Origin: Myxococcales bacterium
GTDB taxonomy: Bacteria; Myxococcota; Myxococcia; Myxococcales; Anaeromyxobacteraceae
Length of the DNA: 8,850 bases
Direction of reading: 5' to 3'
Assembly (NCBI GenBank): GCA_021848865.1
Contig: JAJZTO010000093.1
Location: 1-8,850 of the forward strand
The notes beneath the pieces are model-generated. The model did no database searches. It saw only the letters and a list, made by a program, of their open reading frames with translations, and had not been told where the DNA came from. Position numbers and translations under genes: made by a program. Shown one piece after another: positions 1-7,689 of the stretch (position 1 is its first letter; each line of letters starts with the position of its first letter).

Positions 1-3000
1 CGCGCCGAGCTGGCCTCCGGCCCCGAGAAGGCGGCGCACCTCGAGGAGCTGGGCCGGCTCTCCGCCGGGCTCGGCGACGAGGCGGCCGCCGCCGCGGCGC
101 TGGAGGAGGCGGTGCGGCTCGACCCGCAGCGCGCCGGGGCCCTGGCGCTGCTGGAGGCGCTCCACGAGCGCGCCGGCCGCGTCGAGGACCGGGTGCGGGT
201 GCTGCGCGACCTGGCGCGGCTCAAGCTGGACGAGCCCGCGGAGCGCACCGCGCTGCTCCTGCGCCGCGCCGAGGTGCTGGAGGGGGTCGACCCGGCGCGC
301 GCCGTCGAGGCCTGCGCCGAGATCCTGTCCGAGGACCGGCGCGAGCCCGGCGCCCTGGCGGCGCTGGACCGGCTGCTGGCGGCGCCGGCCTCGCGGGAGG
401 CCGCCGCCCGGGTGCTGGAGGAGGCCTGGCGGGCCGCCGGCGACGCCCGCGGGCTGGTCCGCGTGCTCCCCGCCCGCATCGAGGGGGCCGCGCCCGCCGA
501 GGCGGCGGCGCTCCTCGCCGAGCTGGCGCAGCTCAGCGAGCGGCTCGGGGACCGGCGCGCCGCCTTCGAGGCCCGAGCCCGGCAGCTGCGGCTCGCCGCC
601 GCCGGCGGCCGGGACGACCCGGCGGCGCGCGCCGAGCTGGAGCGGCTCGCCGCCGAGGGGGCCGCGCACGCCGAGCTGGTGCGCGCCTACGAGGCGGCGG
701 TGCCGGGCCTCTCGGGCGCGCCGCGCGCCGAGCTGGCGCGCCGCATCGCCGCCCTCTGCGCCGACCCGCTGGGCCGGCTCGACGACGCCGCCCGCTGGCT
801 CGCCGAGGCCGCCGCCCTGGAGCCGGGCGGGGAGAGCCTCGCCGAGCTGGCGAGGCTGCACCGGCGCCGCGGCGCCTGGCGCGACCTGTGCGCGGTGCGG
901 CGCCGGCAGGCGGAGCGAGCCGCCGATCCGGCGGCCCGGCGCGAGCTGTGGACCGAGGTGGCCCAGATCCTCGAGGGCCAGCTGTCGGATCGGGAGGGTG
1001 CCGTGGAAGCTTATCGCCAGATCCTGCAGGTCGACCCCGAGGATCCGGCGGCGCTCCGCGAGCTGGGGCGACTGCTGGGAGCCGCCGAGCGGTGGGACGA
1101 GGTGGCGCGGCTGCTGGAGCGCGAGGTGGCCGCGGTCTCCCGCGCCCCCGGGCTCGGCGCGGAGGCGGCCGAGCTGCGCTACCGCCTCGGCCGGATCCGG
1201 CAGCAGCGCCTCACCGACCTGCCCGGCGCGCTGGAGGCCTGGCGCACGGTGCTGGAGCAGGAGCCCCGCCATCCGGCCACCCTGCTGGCCCTGGAGGAGC
1301 TGGTGCGCGGCGCCGGCCCGACGGCCGCGGCGGCGGCGGCCCTGCTGGAGCCGGTCTACGAGCGGGAAGGGGAGCACCAGAAGCTCGGCGAGGCCCTGGA
1401 GGCCCGGGCGCTGGCCGCCCCGGCCGGCGCGGCGCGGTCCGCGCTGCTGCGGCGCGTCGCCCTGCTGCGCGCCGGGCCGCTGCGCGACCCGGCGGCCGGC
1501 TTCCGGGCCGCGGCCCGGGCAGTGCGGGAGGAGCCGGACGCCGCCGAGTCGCTGGACCTGGCGGCGCAGCTCGCCGACCAGGCGGGCCTGGGCGAGGAGC
1601 TGACCCAGCTGCTGGCCGAGAACGCCGAGCGGGCCCGCGAGCCCGCCGTCCGCGTCGAGTACCGGCGGCGCATGGCGCGGCTGGCCTCGCGCGCCGGTGC
1701 CGACGCCCGCCAGGCCGCCGACGCCTGGTCGCGGGTGCTGGAGCTGGCGCCCGACGACGCCGAGGCGCTGGCCGGCCTCACCGCCATCCTGCGGCAGGGC
1801 GGCAGCGGGGAGGAGCTGGCCCAGGTGCTGCGCCGGCGCACCGCCGTCGAGGCCGACCCGCACCGGCGCGCCGCGCTGCTCGGCGAGCTGGCCCAGGTGC
1901 AGGAGGAGCGGCAGAAGGACCTGCCGGGCGCGATCCTGACGCTGCGCCGGCTGCTGGAGGTCGACCCGACCCGCCGCGAGGCGCTCACCCGGCTCGACCG
2001 GCTCTGCGTCCAGACCGAGAAGTGGGTGGAGCTGGCCGACGTGCTGGCCCGCGAGGCGGCCGTCGCCGCCGGCGCCGGCGACGCCCCCGGCGCCGTGGCG
2101 CTCCGCTACCGGCTGGCGGAGCTGCGCGAGACGCGCCTGCTGGATCGAGACGGCGCCGTGGCCCTCTACGGCGAGATCCTCGAGGCCCAGCCCGACCACG
2201 CCGAGGCCCTGGCCCGGCTGGAGGGGCTGCTGGCCCGGGACGCGTCCCACGGCGGCGCCGGCGACGTCCTGCAGGCGGCCTACGCCGCCACCGGCGCCTG
2301 GGACCGGTACGCGGCGGTGCTGGAGGCGCGCGCCGGCTCCCGCCCCGACCCGGCCGAGCGCCGGGCGCTGTGGAGCGAGCTGGCCCGGGTCCGGGAGCAG
2401 CGGCTCGGCGACGGCGAGCTGGCCTTCCTGGCCCTGTGCCGCGCCTTCCGCGAGGACCCGTCCGACGAGGCGCTGCGCCGCGAGCTCACCCGGCTGGCGG
2501 CGGCCAGCGGCCACGAGGAGGAGCTGGCCGGGCTGCTGGAGGAGGCCTTCGAGCGGCTCCCGCCCGGCGTCGACGCCGCGGCGGCGCTGCAGCTCGGCGC
2601 GCTCCACGAGGAGAAGCTCTCCGACCCGGTGCGGGCCATCGGCTGGCTGGAGCGGGCCCGCAAGCTGGACCCGGGCGGCGCCCCCGAGGCGCTCCCGGCG
2701 CTGGAGCGGCTCTACCGCGCCACCTCGCGCTGGCCGGAGCTGGCCGAGACCCTGGCGGCGCTGGCGGCCCGGTCCGGTGGCGAGGCGCGCGCCGCGCTGC
2801 TGCTCCGGCTCGGGCAGCTGCAGGAGGAGCGGCTCGCCGACGTCGCGGGGGCCGCCCGCTCCTACGCCGGGGCCCTGGAGCTCGCGCCGCGCCACCTGCC
2901 GGCGCTGCGCGCGGCCGAGCGGCTCCACGAGGCGGCCGGGCGCGGCGAGGCGCTGGCCGCGAACCTGGCGGCCCAGCGGGAGCTGGTGCAGGAGCCGCCG

Positions 3001-6000
3001 GAGCGGCTCCGCCTGGCGGTGCGGCTGGCCGAGGTGGAGGGGGCGCTGGGGCGCGACGCCGCGGCGGCGGCGCTGTGGCGCGAGGTGCAGGCGGCGGAGC
3101 CGCAGCACGCCGGCGCCTTCTCGGCGCTGGACGGGCTGCTGGAGAAGCTGGAGCGCTGGACCGACCTGGCGGAGCTGCTCCGGGCGCGCCTGGCCCAGCC
3201 GCTCGACCGGCGCGAGGCGGCGCGGGTGAACGACCGGCTCGGCTGGGTGCTGGGCGCCAAGCTGGGCGACCCCGCCGAGGCGGTGCGCCGCTACCAGGCG
3301 GTGCTGGAGGCCGACCCGCGCAACCGGCAGGCGCTGGAGGCGCTGCGGGACATCCACGCCGCCCAGGGCGACCGGGAAGGGCTGGCCGGCGCCTACCGGC
3401 GGCTCATCCCGCTGCAGGAGGACGCCGCCGGGGTGAAGGCCGTCCGGCTCAAGCTGGCCGAGGTGCTGCTGCAGGACGGCAAGCGGCAGGAGGCGGTGGA
3501 GCAGGCGAAGCGCGCCTTCGACCTCGAGCCCCACGGCGAGGAGGAGCTGTCGCGGATCGCCGCGCTCTTCGAGGCCGCCGGGGCGGCCGCCGAGCGGGTG
3601 CGCGCCATCGAGGTCCGCGCCGCCCTGCTGGCCGGGTCCGGCCGCGGCGGCGAGGCGGTGGCGGCCTGGCTCTCGGCCGCCGAGCTGTGGGAGCGGCCGC
3701 TGGCGCGCCCCGAGGGGGCGGCGGCGGCGCTGGAGAAGGTGCTGGAGCTGGAGCCGTCGAACCGCGACGCCTTCCAGCGGCTGCGCGACCTGCACGCCCG
3801 CAACGGCGCCTGGCGCGACTACGTCCGGGTCCTCGACCAGTACGCCCCGCGGGTGCCCGACCGGGCCGAGCGGCTGGCGCTGCTGCGCGAGCTGTCCGAG
3901 GTGCACGAGCGGCGGCTGGGCCAGAAGGAGATGGCCTTCCTGGCCGCCTGCCGCGCCTTCCAGGAGGATCCGTCCGATCCGGCGGCGGCGCAGGCGGCGC
4001 AGCGGCTGGCCGGCGAGACCGAGGCCTACGAGGAGCTGGCGGCGGTCTACGAGGAGGTGGCCGAGGAGACGCGCGGCGCGCTGCGCGGACGGCTCCTCAT
4101 CGAGCTGGGGCGGATGCGGGACGCGCGCCTCGACGACGCCGACGGCGCCGAGGCCGCCTTCCGGCGGGCGCTGGAGGCCGATCCGGCCAGCCCCGAGGTG
4201 CTCGACGCCCTCACCACGCTCTTCACCCGGCGCGGCCGGGTGCGGGACCTGGTGATCACCCTGGAGCAGAAGCTGGAGGCCGCGGCCGGCCTCGACGAGA
4301 AGAAGGCCATCCTGCTGGAGATCGCCAAGCTCAGCGACGGGCCGCTCGCCGACCCCGACGAGGCGGTGCAGGGGCTGCGGCGGGTGCTGGAGCTGGACGG
4401 CGGCGACCCGCACGCCATCGAGATGCTGGCGGGCATCTACCGCCGGGAACGGCGCTGGGGCGACCTGGCGCAGCTGCTGGCGCGGGCCCGCGACCTGGCC
4501 CCCGACGACGCCTCCCGCGTCGCCTGGCAGCTGCAGCTGGCCGGCCTCCAGGAGAACGAGCTCTCCGACGACGAGGCGGCGGTGGAGGCCTACCGCTCGG
4601 TGCTGGGGCTCGACGACCGGCGCCCCGAGGCCCTGGCCGGGCTGGAGCGGCTCTACACCAAGCTCGACCGCTTCGCCGAGCTGAACCGCATCTACGAGCG
4701 GCAGGCGGAGCTGGCGACCGATCCCCGCGAGCAGGGGCGCATCCTGGCGAAGAGCGCCTCCATCTGGGAGGAGAAGCTCCACAACCCCCGCAAGGCCATC
4801 GAGCGCCACGAGCAGGTCCTGGGCGGCGACGGCGGCAACCTCCCGGCGGTGAAGGCGCTGGAGGGGCTCTACCGGCGCGAGGGGATGTGGGAGAAGCTCA
4901 TCGCGGTGATGCAGCACCACGTCCAGCTGGTCGGCGACCGTCGCGAGCAGGTGCAGCTCGAGGTGGCCATCGGCGAGGTCTGGTGGAAGGAGCTGCAGCG
5001 GGTGGACCGGGCCGAGGCGATGTTCAGCCACGCCCTGGAGGTGGAGCCCGACGCGCGCGAGGCGGTCTCGGCGCTGGCCAGCCTCTACGAGCGCAGCGGC
5101 AACTGGATCCCGGCGCTGGAGATGCTGCAGCGGGAGGTGAAGCTCTCGGCCGCCAGCCCCGACGCCGTCGGGGTCTACGCCCGCATCGGCCGCGTCCAGG
5201 AGGAGATGCTCCAGGACCGGGCCGCCGCCCGCGAGGCCTACGGCCGGGCGCTGGACCTGGACCCGGGCCACCTGCCGTCGCTGCGGGCCATGAAGGCCAT
5301 CGCCGAGGCGGAGCGGGATCGGGAGGGCTACCTCTCCCTCCTGTCGGCCGAGGCGCGCTACGCCGAGACCGACGCGGAGAAGGCGCGCCTGCTCCACGAG
5401 GTGGGGCGGATCCACCAGGAGGAGCGCGACGATCCCGAGGGCGCCGTCCGCCACTACGAGGAGGCGCTGAAGCGGGTGCCCGACTACCTGCCGGCGGCGC
5501 GGCCGCTCTCCGAGCTCCACCAGGCGCGCGCCGCCTGGCCCGACGCCGAGCGGGTGCTGGACGTGATCGTCCGCCGGCTGGAGGCCGACGGCGACACCAA
5601 GGAGCTGTGCCGCCAGGCCTACCGGCTGGGCTACGTCTGCGAGAAGCTCGGGAAGCGGCAGAAGGCGCTGCAGAGCTACCGGCGCGCCTACGAGCTGGAC
5701 GCCACCTACCTGCCGGCGCTGGAGGGGCTGGGGAGCCTGCTGGCGCAGGAGCAGTCCTGGGAGGAGGCGCTGCGCATCTTCCAGGCCATCCTCATCCACC
5801 ACCGCGACGGCCTCACCGACCTCGAGGTGGTCGAGACCTACTGGCAGATCGGCGAGCTGCAGGCGCGGCTGCAGCAGCCCGACCGCGCCGTGAAGAGCTT
5901 CGAGAAGGCGCTGGAGATCGACCAGCACCACGAGCCCTCCCGCCGCAGCCTGACCGCGGTGCTGGAGGCCCAGGGGGACTGGGAGGGGGCGGTGGAGCAG

Positions 6001-7680
6001 CGCCAGAAGCTGCTGCCGCTGCTCGAGGGGGCGGCGAAGCGCGACGTGTACGTCGCCATCGGCGAGGCCTGCCGCGACCGGCTCAAGGACCCGTACCAGG
6101 CCATCGACGCCTTCGCCGGCGCCTCCCGCCTCGACCCGGCCTCCCTGCCGATCACCGAGGCGCTCCTCGCCCTGTACCGCGAGACGCGCCAGGGGCAGAA
6201 GGCGGCCGACGCCCTGCAGCGGCTGCTGGAGCTGCCCGAGGTCCGGGCCGACGCCGAGCGCACCGCCCGGCTCCACCACCTGCGCGCCCAGATCCTCCGG
6301 GACGAGGTGAAGGACGAGGCGGCCGCCGCCGCCGAGCTGGAGCGGGCGCTGGACGCGAGCCCGCGGCTGCACCAGGCCTTCGGCGAGCTGGAGGAGCTGC
6401 TCTCCCGGGGCCGGCGCTGGGCCGAGCTGGAGCAGGCCTACCTGCGGATGATCCAGCGGCTCCCCAAGGGGCCCGAGGCGGGCGCGGCGCGCCTGGCGCT
6501 GTGGAAGACGCTGGGCGAGCTGTACCGGCGCGTGCTCGGCGACCCGGAGCGGGCCCGGACCGCCTACGAGGTGGTGGTGAAGGCCGACCCGGGCGACGCC
6601 CCGGCCCTGGAGCTGTGGGCCGAGCTGTCGGGCCGGGCGCCCGGCCACGAGGCCGAGGCCATCGACGGCTGGCGGCGCCTGGTGCGGCTGGGCGGCGCGC
6701 CGGGCAAGGCGGCCAGCGCCCTCACCTCGCTCCACGCCGCCCGCAAGGAGTACGACGACGCCTACACCGCGGCCCAGGTGGTCACCTTCCTGGCGGGCGG
6801 CGCCGATCCGGCCGAGCGCCAGGTGGTGGAGCGGCTGCGCCGCTTCGCCCGCGACGCCGCCGGCACCGCGCTCGACGACCGGGCCTGGGCCCGGCTGCTG
6901 CACGAGAAGGTGCGCGGGCCGCTCGGGGACGTCATGACCCTGCTGGCCCGCCAGGCGGGCGGCGTCTTCGTCCAGGCCCCCAAGGACCTGGGCATCGACC
7001 CGCGCAAGGGCGAGGTGGACGTGGCCGGCTCGATGCTCTTCTTCGCCAACATGTTCAAGTACGTGGCCCGGACGCTGGGGATGCGGGCGCCGCGCCTCTT
7101 CAAGGTGGACGGGCCGCCGGGCCGCCTGCAGCTCGTGCCCACCGAGCCGCCGGGGCTGGCCGCCGCGCCGGACCTGTTCCAGGAGCGGCCCAAGAAGGAG
7201 CTGTGGTTCGCCATCGGCAAGGCCATGGCCTTCGCCCGGCCCGAGCTGACGCTGGCGCGGCTCATGCCGCACGACCAGCTCGAGGCGGTGTTCCAGGCGG
7301 CCTGCAGCCTGGGCACCTCGCGCTTCGTGGTCACGGCCGATCCCGGGACCGTCGAGCGGGTGAAGCGGCAGCTCGCCAAGGTGCTGCCGGCCGAGACCCA
7401 GGCGCAGCTCCTCAAGCACCTGGCGCGCCGCTACGTCGAGGCGCAGGCGCCGGGCGACCTGCGCGCCTGGGTGGACGGCTGCGAGCTGACCTCGAACCGC
7501 GTCGGGGCGCTGCTGGCCGGGGACCTGGAGGTGGCGCGCAAGGGCATCGCCGCCGAGAAGGCCCAGGTCTCCAAGCTGCGCGAGGAGGCGCGCCTGCGCG
7601 ATCTCGTGCAATTCTGCCTCTCCGAGGACTGGGGCGCGCTGCGCCACCACCTCGGCCTGTCCGTCGTCGTGCAAGGTTAG
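1..7680 (+). CDS. Giant tetratricopeptide-repeat scaffold protein, 5'-partial (GltI/AgmK-like by context)
   Basis: The frame is open from base 1 and already in TPR-type sequence, so the gene starts upstream. The GTG at 112 lies inside a repeat and is not a credible start. At least 2,559 residues are present, ending at TAG 7678-7680. About 30 two-TPR modules (roughly residues 14-2216) each carry a helix of the form LxxLxxLxEExLxD, then AxxxYxxxLExDP, then ALxxLxxLY and a WxELxxVL helix. After a short helical stretch comes a non-TPR domain (about 2291-2559). No transmembrane helix, enzyme motif or cysteine cluster is visible. TPR superhelices bind proteins, so a cytoplasmic scaffold role is likely; the true N-terminus and any signal peptide are outside the window. 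Size, architecture and the following zinc ribbon-GYF gene resemble M. xanthus gltI/agmK of the gliding machinery. That identity is inference, because giant TPR proteins are numerous in myxobacteria. The coding and TPR calls are very secure. Confidence 0.95.
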   Translation, partial: RAELASGPEKAAHLEELGRLSAGLGDEAAAAAALEEAVRLDPQRAGALALLEALHERAGRVEDRVRVLRDLARLKLDEPAERTALLLRRAEVLEGVDPARAVEACAEILSEDRREPGALAALDRLLAAPASREAAARVLEEAWRAAGDARGLVRVLPARIEGAAPAEAAALLAELAQLSERLGDRRAAFEARARQLRLAAAGGRDDPAARAELERLAAEGAAHAELVRAYEAAVPGLSGAPRAELARRIAALCADPLGRLDDAARWLAEAAALEPGGESLAELARLHRRRGAWRDLCAVRRRQAERAADPAARRELWTEVAQILEGQLSDREGAVEAYRQILQVDPEDPAALRELGRLLGAAERWDEVARLLEREVAAVSRAPGLGAEAAELRYRLGRIRQQRLTDLPGALEAWRTVLEQEPRHPATLLALEELVRGAGPTAAAAAALLEPVYEREGEHQKLGEALEARALAAPAGAARSALLRRVALLRAGPLRDPAAGFRAAARAVREEPDAAESLDLAAQLADQAGLGEELTQLLAENAERAREPAVRVEYRRRMARLASRAGADARQAADAWSRVLELAPDDAEALAGLTAILRQGGSGEELAQVLRRRTAVEADPHRRAALLGELAQVQEERQKDLPGAILTLRRLLEVDPTRREALTRLDRLCVQTEKWVELADVLAREAAVAAGAGDAPGAVALRYRLAELRETRLLDRDGAVALYGEILEAQPDHAEALARLEGLLARDASHGGAGDVLQAAYAATGAWDRYAAVLEARAGSRPDPAERRALWSELARVREQRLGDGELAFLALCRAFREDPSDEALRRELTRLAAASGHEEELAGLLEEAFERLPPGVDAAAALQLGALHEEKLSDPVRAIGWLERARKLDPGGAPEALPALERLYRATSRWPELAETLAALAARSGGEARAALLLRLGQLQEERLADVAGAARSYAGALELAPRHLPALRAAERLHEAAGRGEALAANLAAQRELVQEPPERLRLAVRLAEVEGALGRDAAAAALWREVQAAEPQHAGAFSALDGLLEKLERWTDLAELLRARLAQPLDRREAARVNDRLGWVLGAKLGDPAEAVRRYQAVLEADPRNRQALEALRDIHAAQGDREGLAGAYRRLIPLQEDAAGVKAVRLKLAEVLLQDGKRQEAVEQAKRAFDLEPHGEEELSRIAALFEAAGAAAERVRAIEVRAALLAGSGRGGEAVAAWLSAAELWERPLARPEGAAAALEKVLELEPSNRDAFQRLRDLHARNGAWRDYVRVLDQYAPRVPDRAERLALLRELSEVHERRLGQKEMAFLAACRAFQEDPSDPAAAQAAQRLAGETEAYEELAAVYEEVAEETRGALRGRLLIELGRMRDARLDDADGAEAAFRRALEADPASPEVLDALTTLFTRRGRVRDLVITLEQKLEAAAGLDEKKAILLEIAKLSDGPLADPDEAVQGLRRVLELDGGDPHAIEMLAGIYRRERRWGDLAQLLARARDLAPDDASRVAWQLQLAGLQENELSDDEAAVEAYRSVLGLDDRRPEALAGLERLYTKLDRFAELNRIYERQAELATDPREQGRILAKSASIWEEKLHNPRKAIERHEQVLGGDGGNLPAVKALEGLYRREGMWEKLIAVMQHHVQLVGDRREQVQLEVAIGEVWWKELQRVDRAEAMFSHALEVEPDAREAVSALASLYERSGNWIPALEMLQREVKLSAASPDAVGVYARIGRVQEEMLQDRAAAREAYGRALDLDPGHLPSLRAMKAIAEAERDREGYLSLLSAEARYAETDAEKARLLHEVGRIHQEERDDPEGAVRHYEEALKRVPDYLPAARPLSELHQARAAWPDAERVLDVIVRRLEADGDTKELCRQAYRLGYVCEKLGKRQKALQSYRRAYELDATYLPALEGLGSLLAQEQSWEEALRIFQAILIHHRDGLTDLEVVETYWQIGELQARLQQPDRAVKSFEKALEIDQHHEPSRRSLTAVLEAQGDWEGAVEQRQKLLPLLEGAAKRDVYVAIGEACRDRLKDPYQAIDAFAGASRLDPASLPITEALLALYRETRQGQKAADALQRLLELPEVRADAERTARLHHLRAQILRDEVKDEAAAAAELERALDASPRLHQAFGELEELLSRGRRWAELEQAYLRMIQRLPKGPEAGAARLALWKTLGELYRRVLGDPERARTAYEVVVKADPGDAPALELWAELSGRAPGHEAEAIDGWRRLVRLGGAPGKAASALTSLHAARKEYDDAYTAAQVVTFLAGGADPAERQVVERLRRFARDAAGTALDDRAWARLLHEKVRGPLGDVMTLLARQAGGVFVQAPKDLGIDPRKGEVDVAGSMLFFANMFKYVARTLGMRAPRLFKVDGPPGRLQLVPTEPPGLAAAPDLFQERPKKELWFAIGKAMAFARPELTLARLMPHDQLEAVFQAACSLGTSRFVVTADPGTVERVKRQLAKVLPAETQAQLLKHLARRYVEAQAPGDLRAWVDGCELTSNRVGALLAGDLEVARKGIAAEKAQVSKLREEARLRDLVQFCLSEDWGALRHHLGLSVVVQG
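40..6648 (+). repeat. Array of about 30 tandem two-TPR modules within the giant protein
   Basis: Counting the recurring helix that leads into 'AxxxYxxxLExDP' gives 30 modules averaging about 73 residues (about 220 bp), which is two 34-38-residue TPR units each. The signature is clearest from module 5 (near 955-1050) onward, for example GRIRQQRLTD, AQVQEERQKD, GQLQEERLAD and GRVQEEMLQD. Modules 1-4 and 7-8 are more degenerate, rich in Ala, Leu and Arg, and often lack the aromatic residue. Modules 22-28 contain more Lys, His, Tyr and Trp. The repeats are visible in the protein but mostly diverged in the DNA. The count is by eye and could be off by one or two; it excludes modules upstream of the window. 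Confidence 0.85.
6871..7677 (+). other. Non-TPR C-terminal domain of the giant protein
   Basis: Residues about 2291-2559 of the visible protein break the TPR pattern. The domain opens with helices around LHEKVRGPLGDV. It continues with a segment containing PKDLGID, VDVAGSMLFFAN and FKYVARTLG, a strand-like stretch with PRLFKVDG and the PPGL motif at 2383-2386, and then a hydrophobic helix ELWFAIGKAMAFARPE (2400-2415). It ends in charged helices up to the C-terminal VVVQG. The mix of predicted strands and helices suggests a compact alpha/beta domain capping the TPR superhelix. No catalytic motif is evident; in particular there is no HExxH. Its function is unknown to me. It is probably the conserved recognition or docking end of the protein, whereas the repeats are free to expand. 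Confidence 0.65.
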
Positions 7681-7683
7681 GAG
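7679..7683 (+). promoter_or_regulatory. Ribosome binding site overlapping the upstream stop codon
   Basis: AGGAG uses the last two bases of the TAG stop of the TPR gene and lies six bases before the ATG at 7690. This is a strong Shine-Dalgarno match at good spacing. It fixes the start of the zinc ribbon gene and makes translational coupling with the giant gene likely. No promoter-like sequence is visible in the nine-base gap, so the two genes should be co-transcribed. Confidence 0.8.
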
Positions 7684-7689
7684 CCGGGG

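Noticed and set aside
112..114. GTG as a possible start of the giant gene
   Set aside because: The frame is open and TPR-like from base 1, the codon lies within a repeat helix, and no Shine-Dalgarno is properly spaced; the start is upstream of the window.
1356..1988. Minus-strand frame of about 210 codons, and similar antisense frames along the TPR gene
   Set aside because: Ser/Arg/Ala-rich antisense shadows of the TPR codons with no recognisable domains and no translation signals.
7198..7245. Possible active metallopeptidase helix in the C-terminal domain
   Set aside because: The helix reads AIGKA where HExxH would be needed, so no metal-binding catalytic site is present; only a fold-level resemblance is left as a hypothesis.
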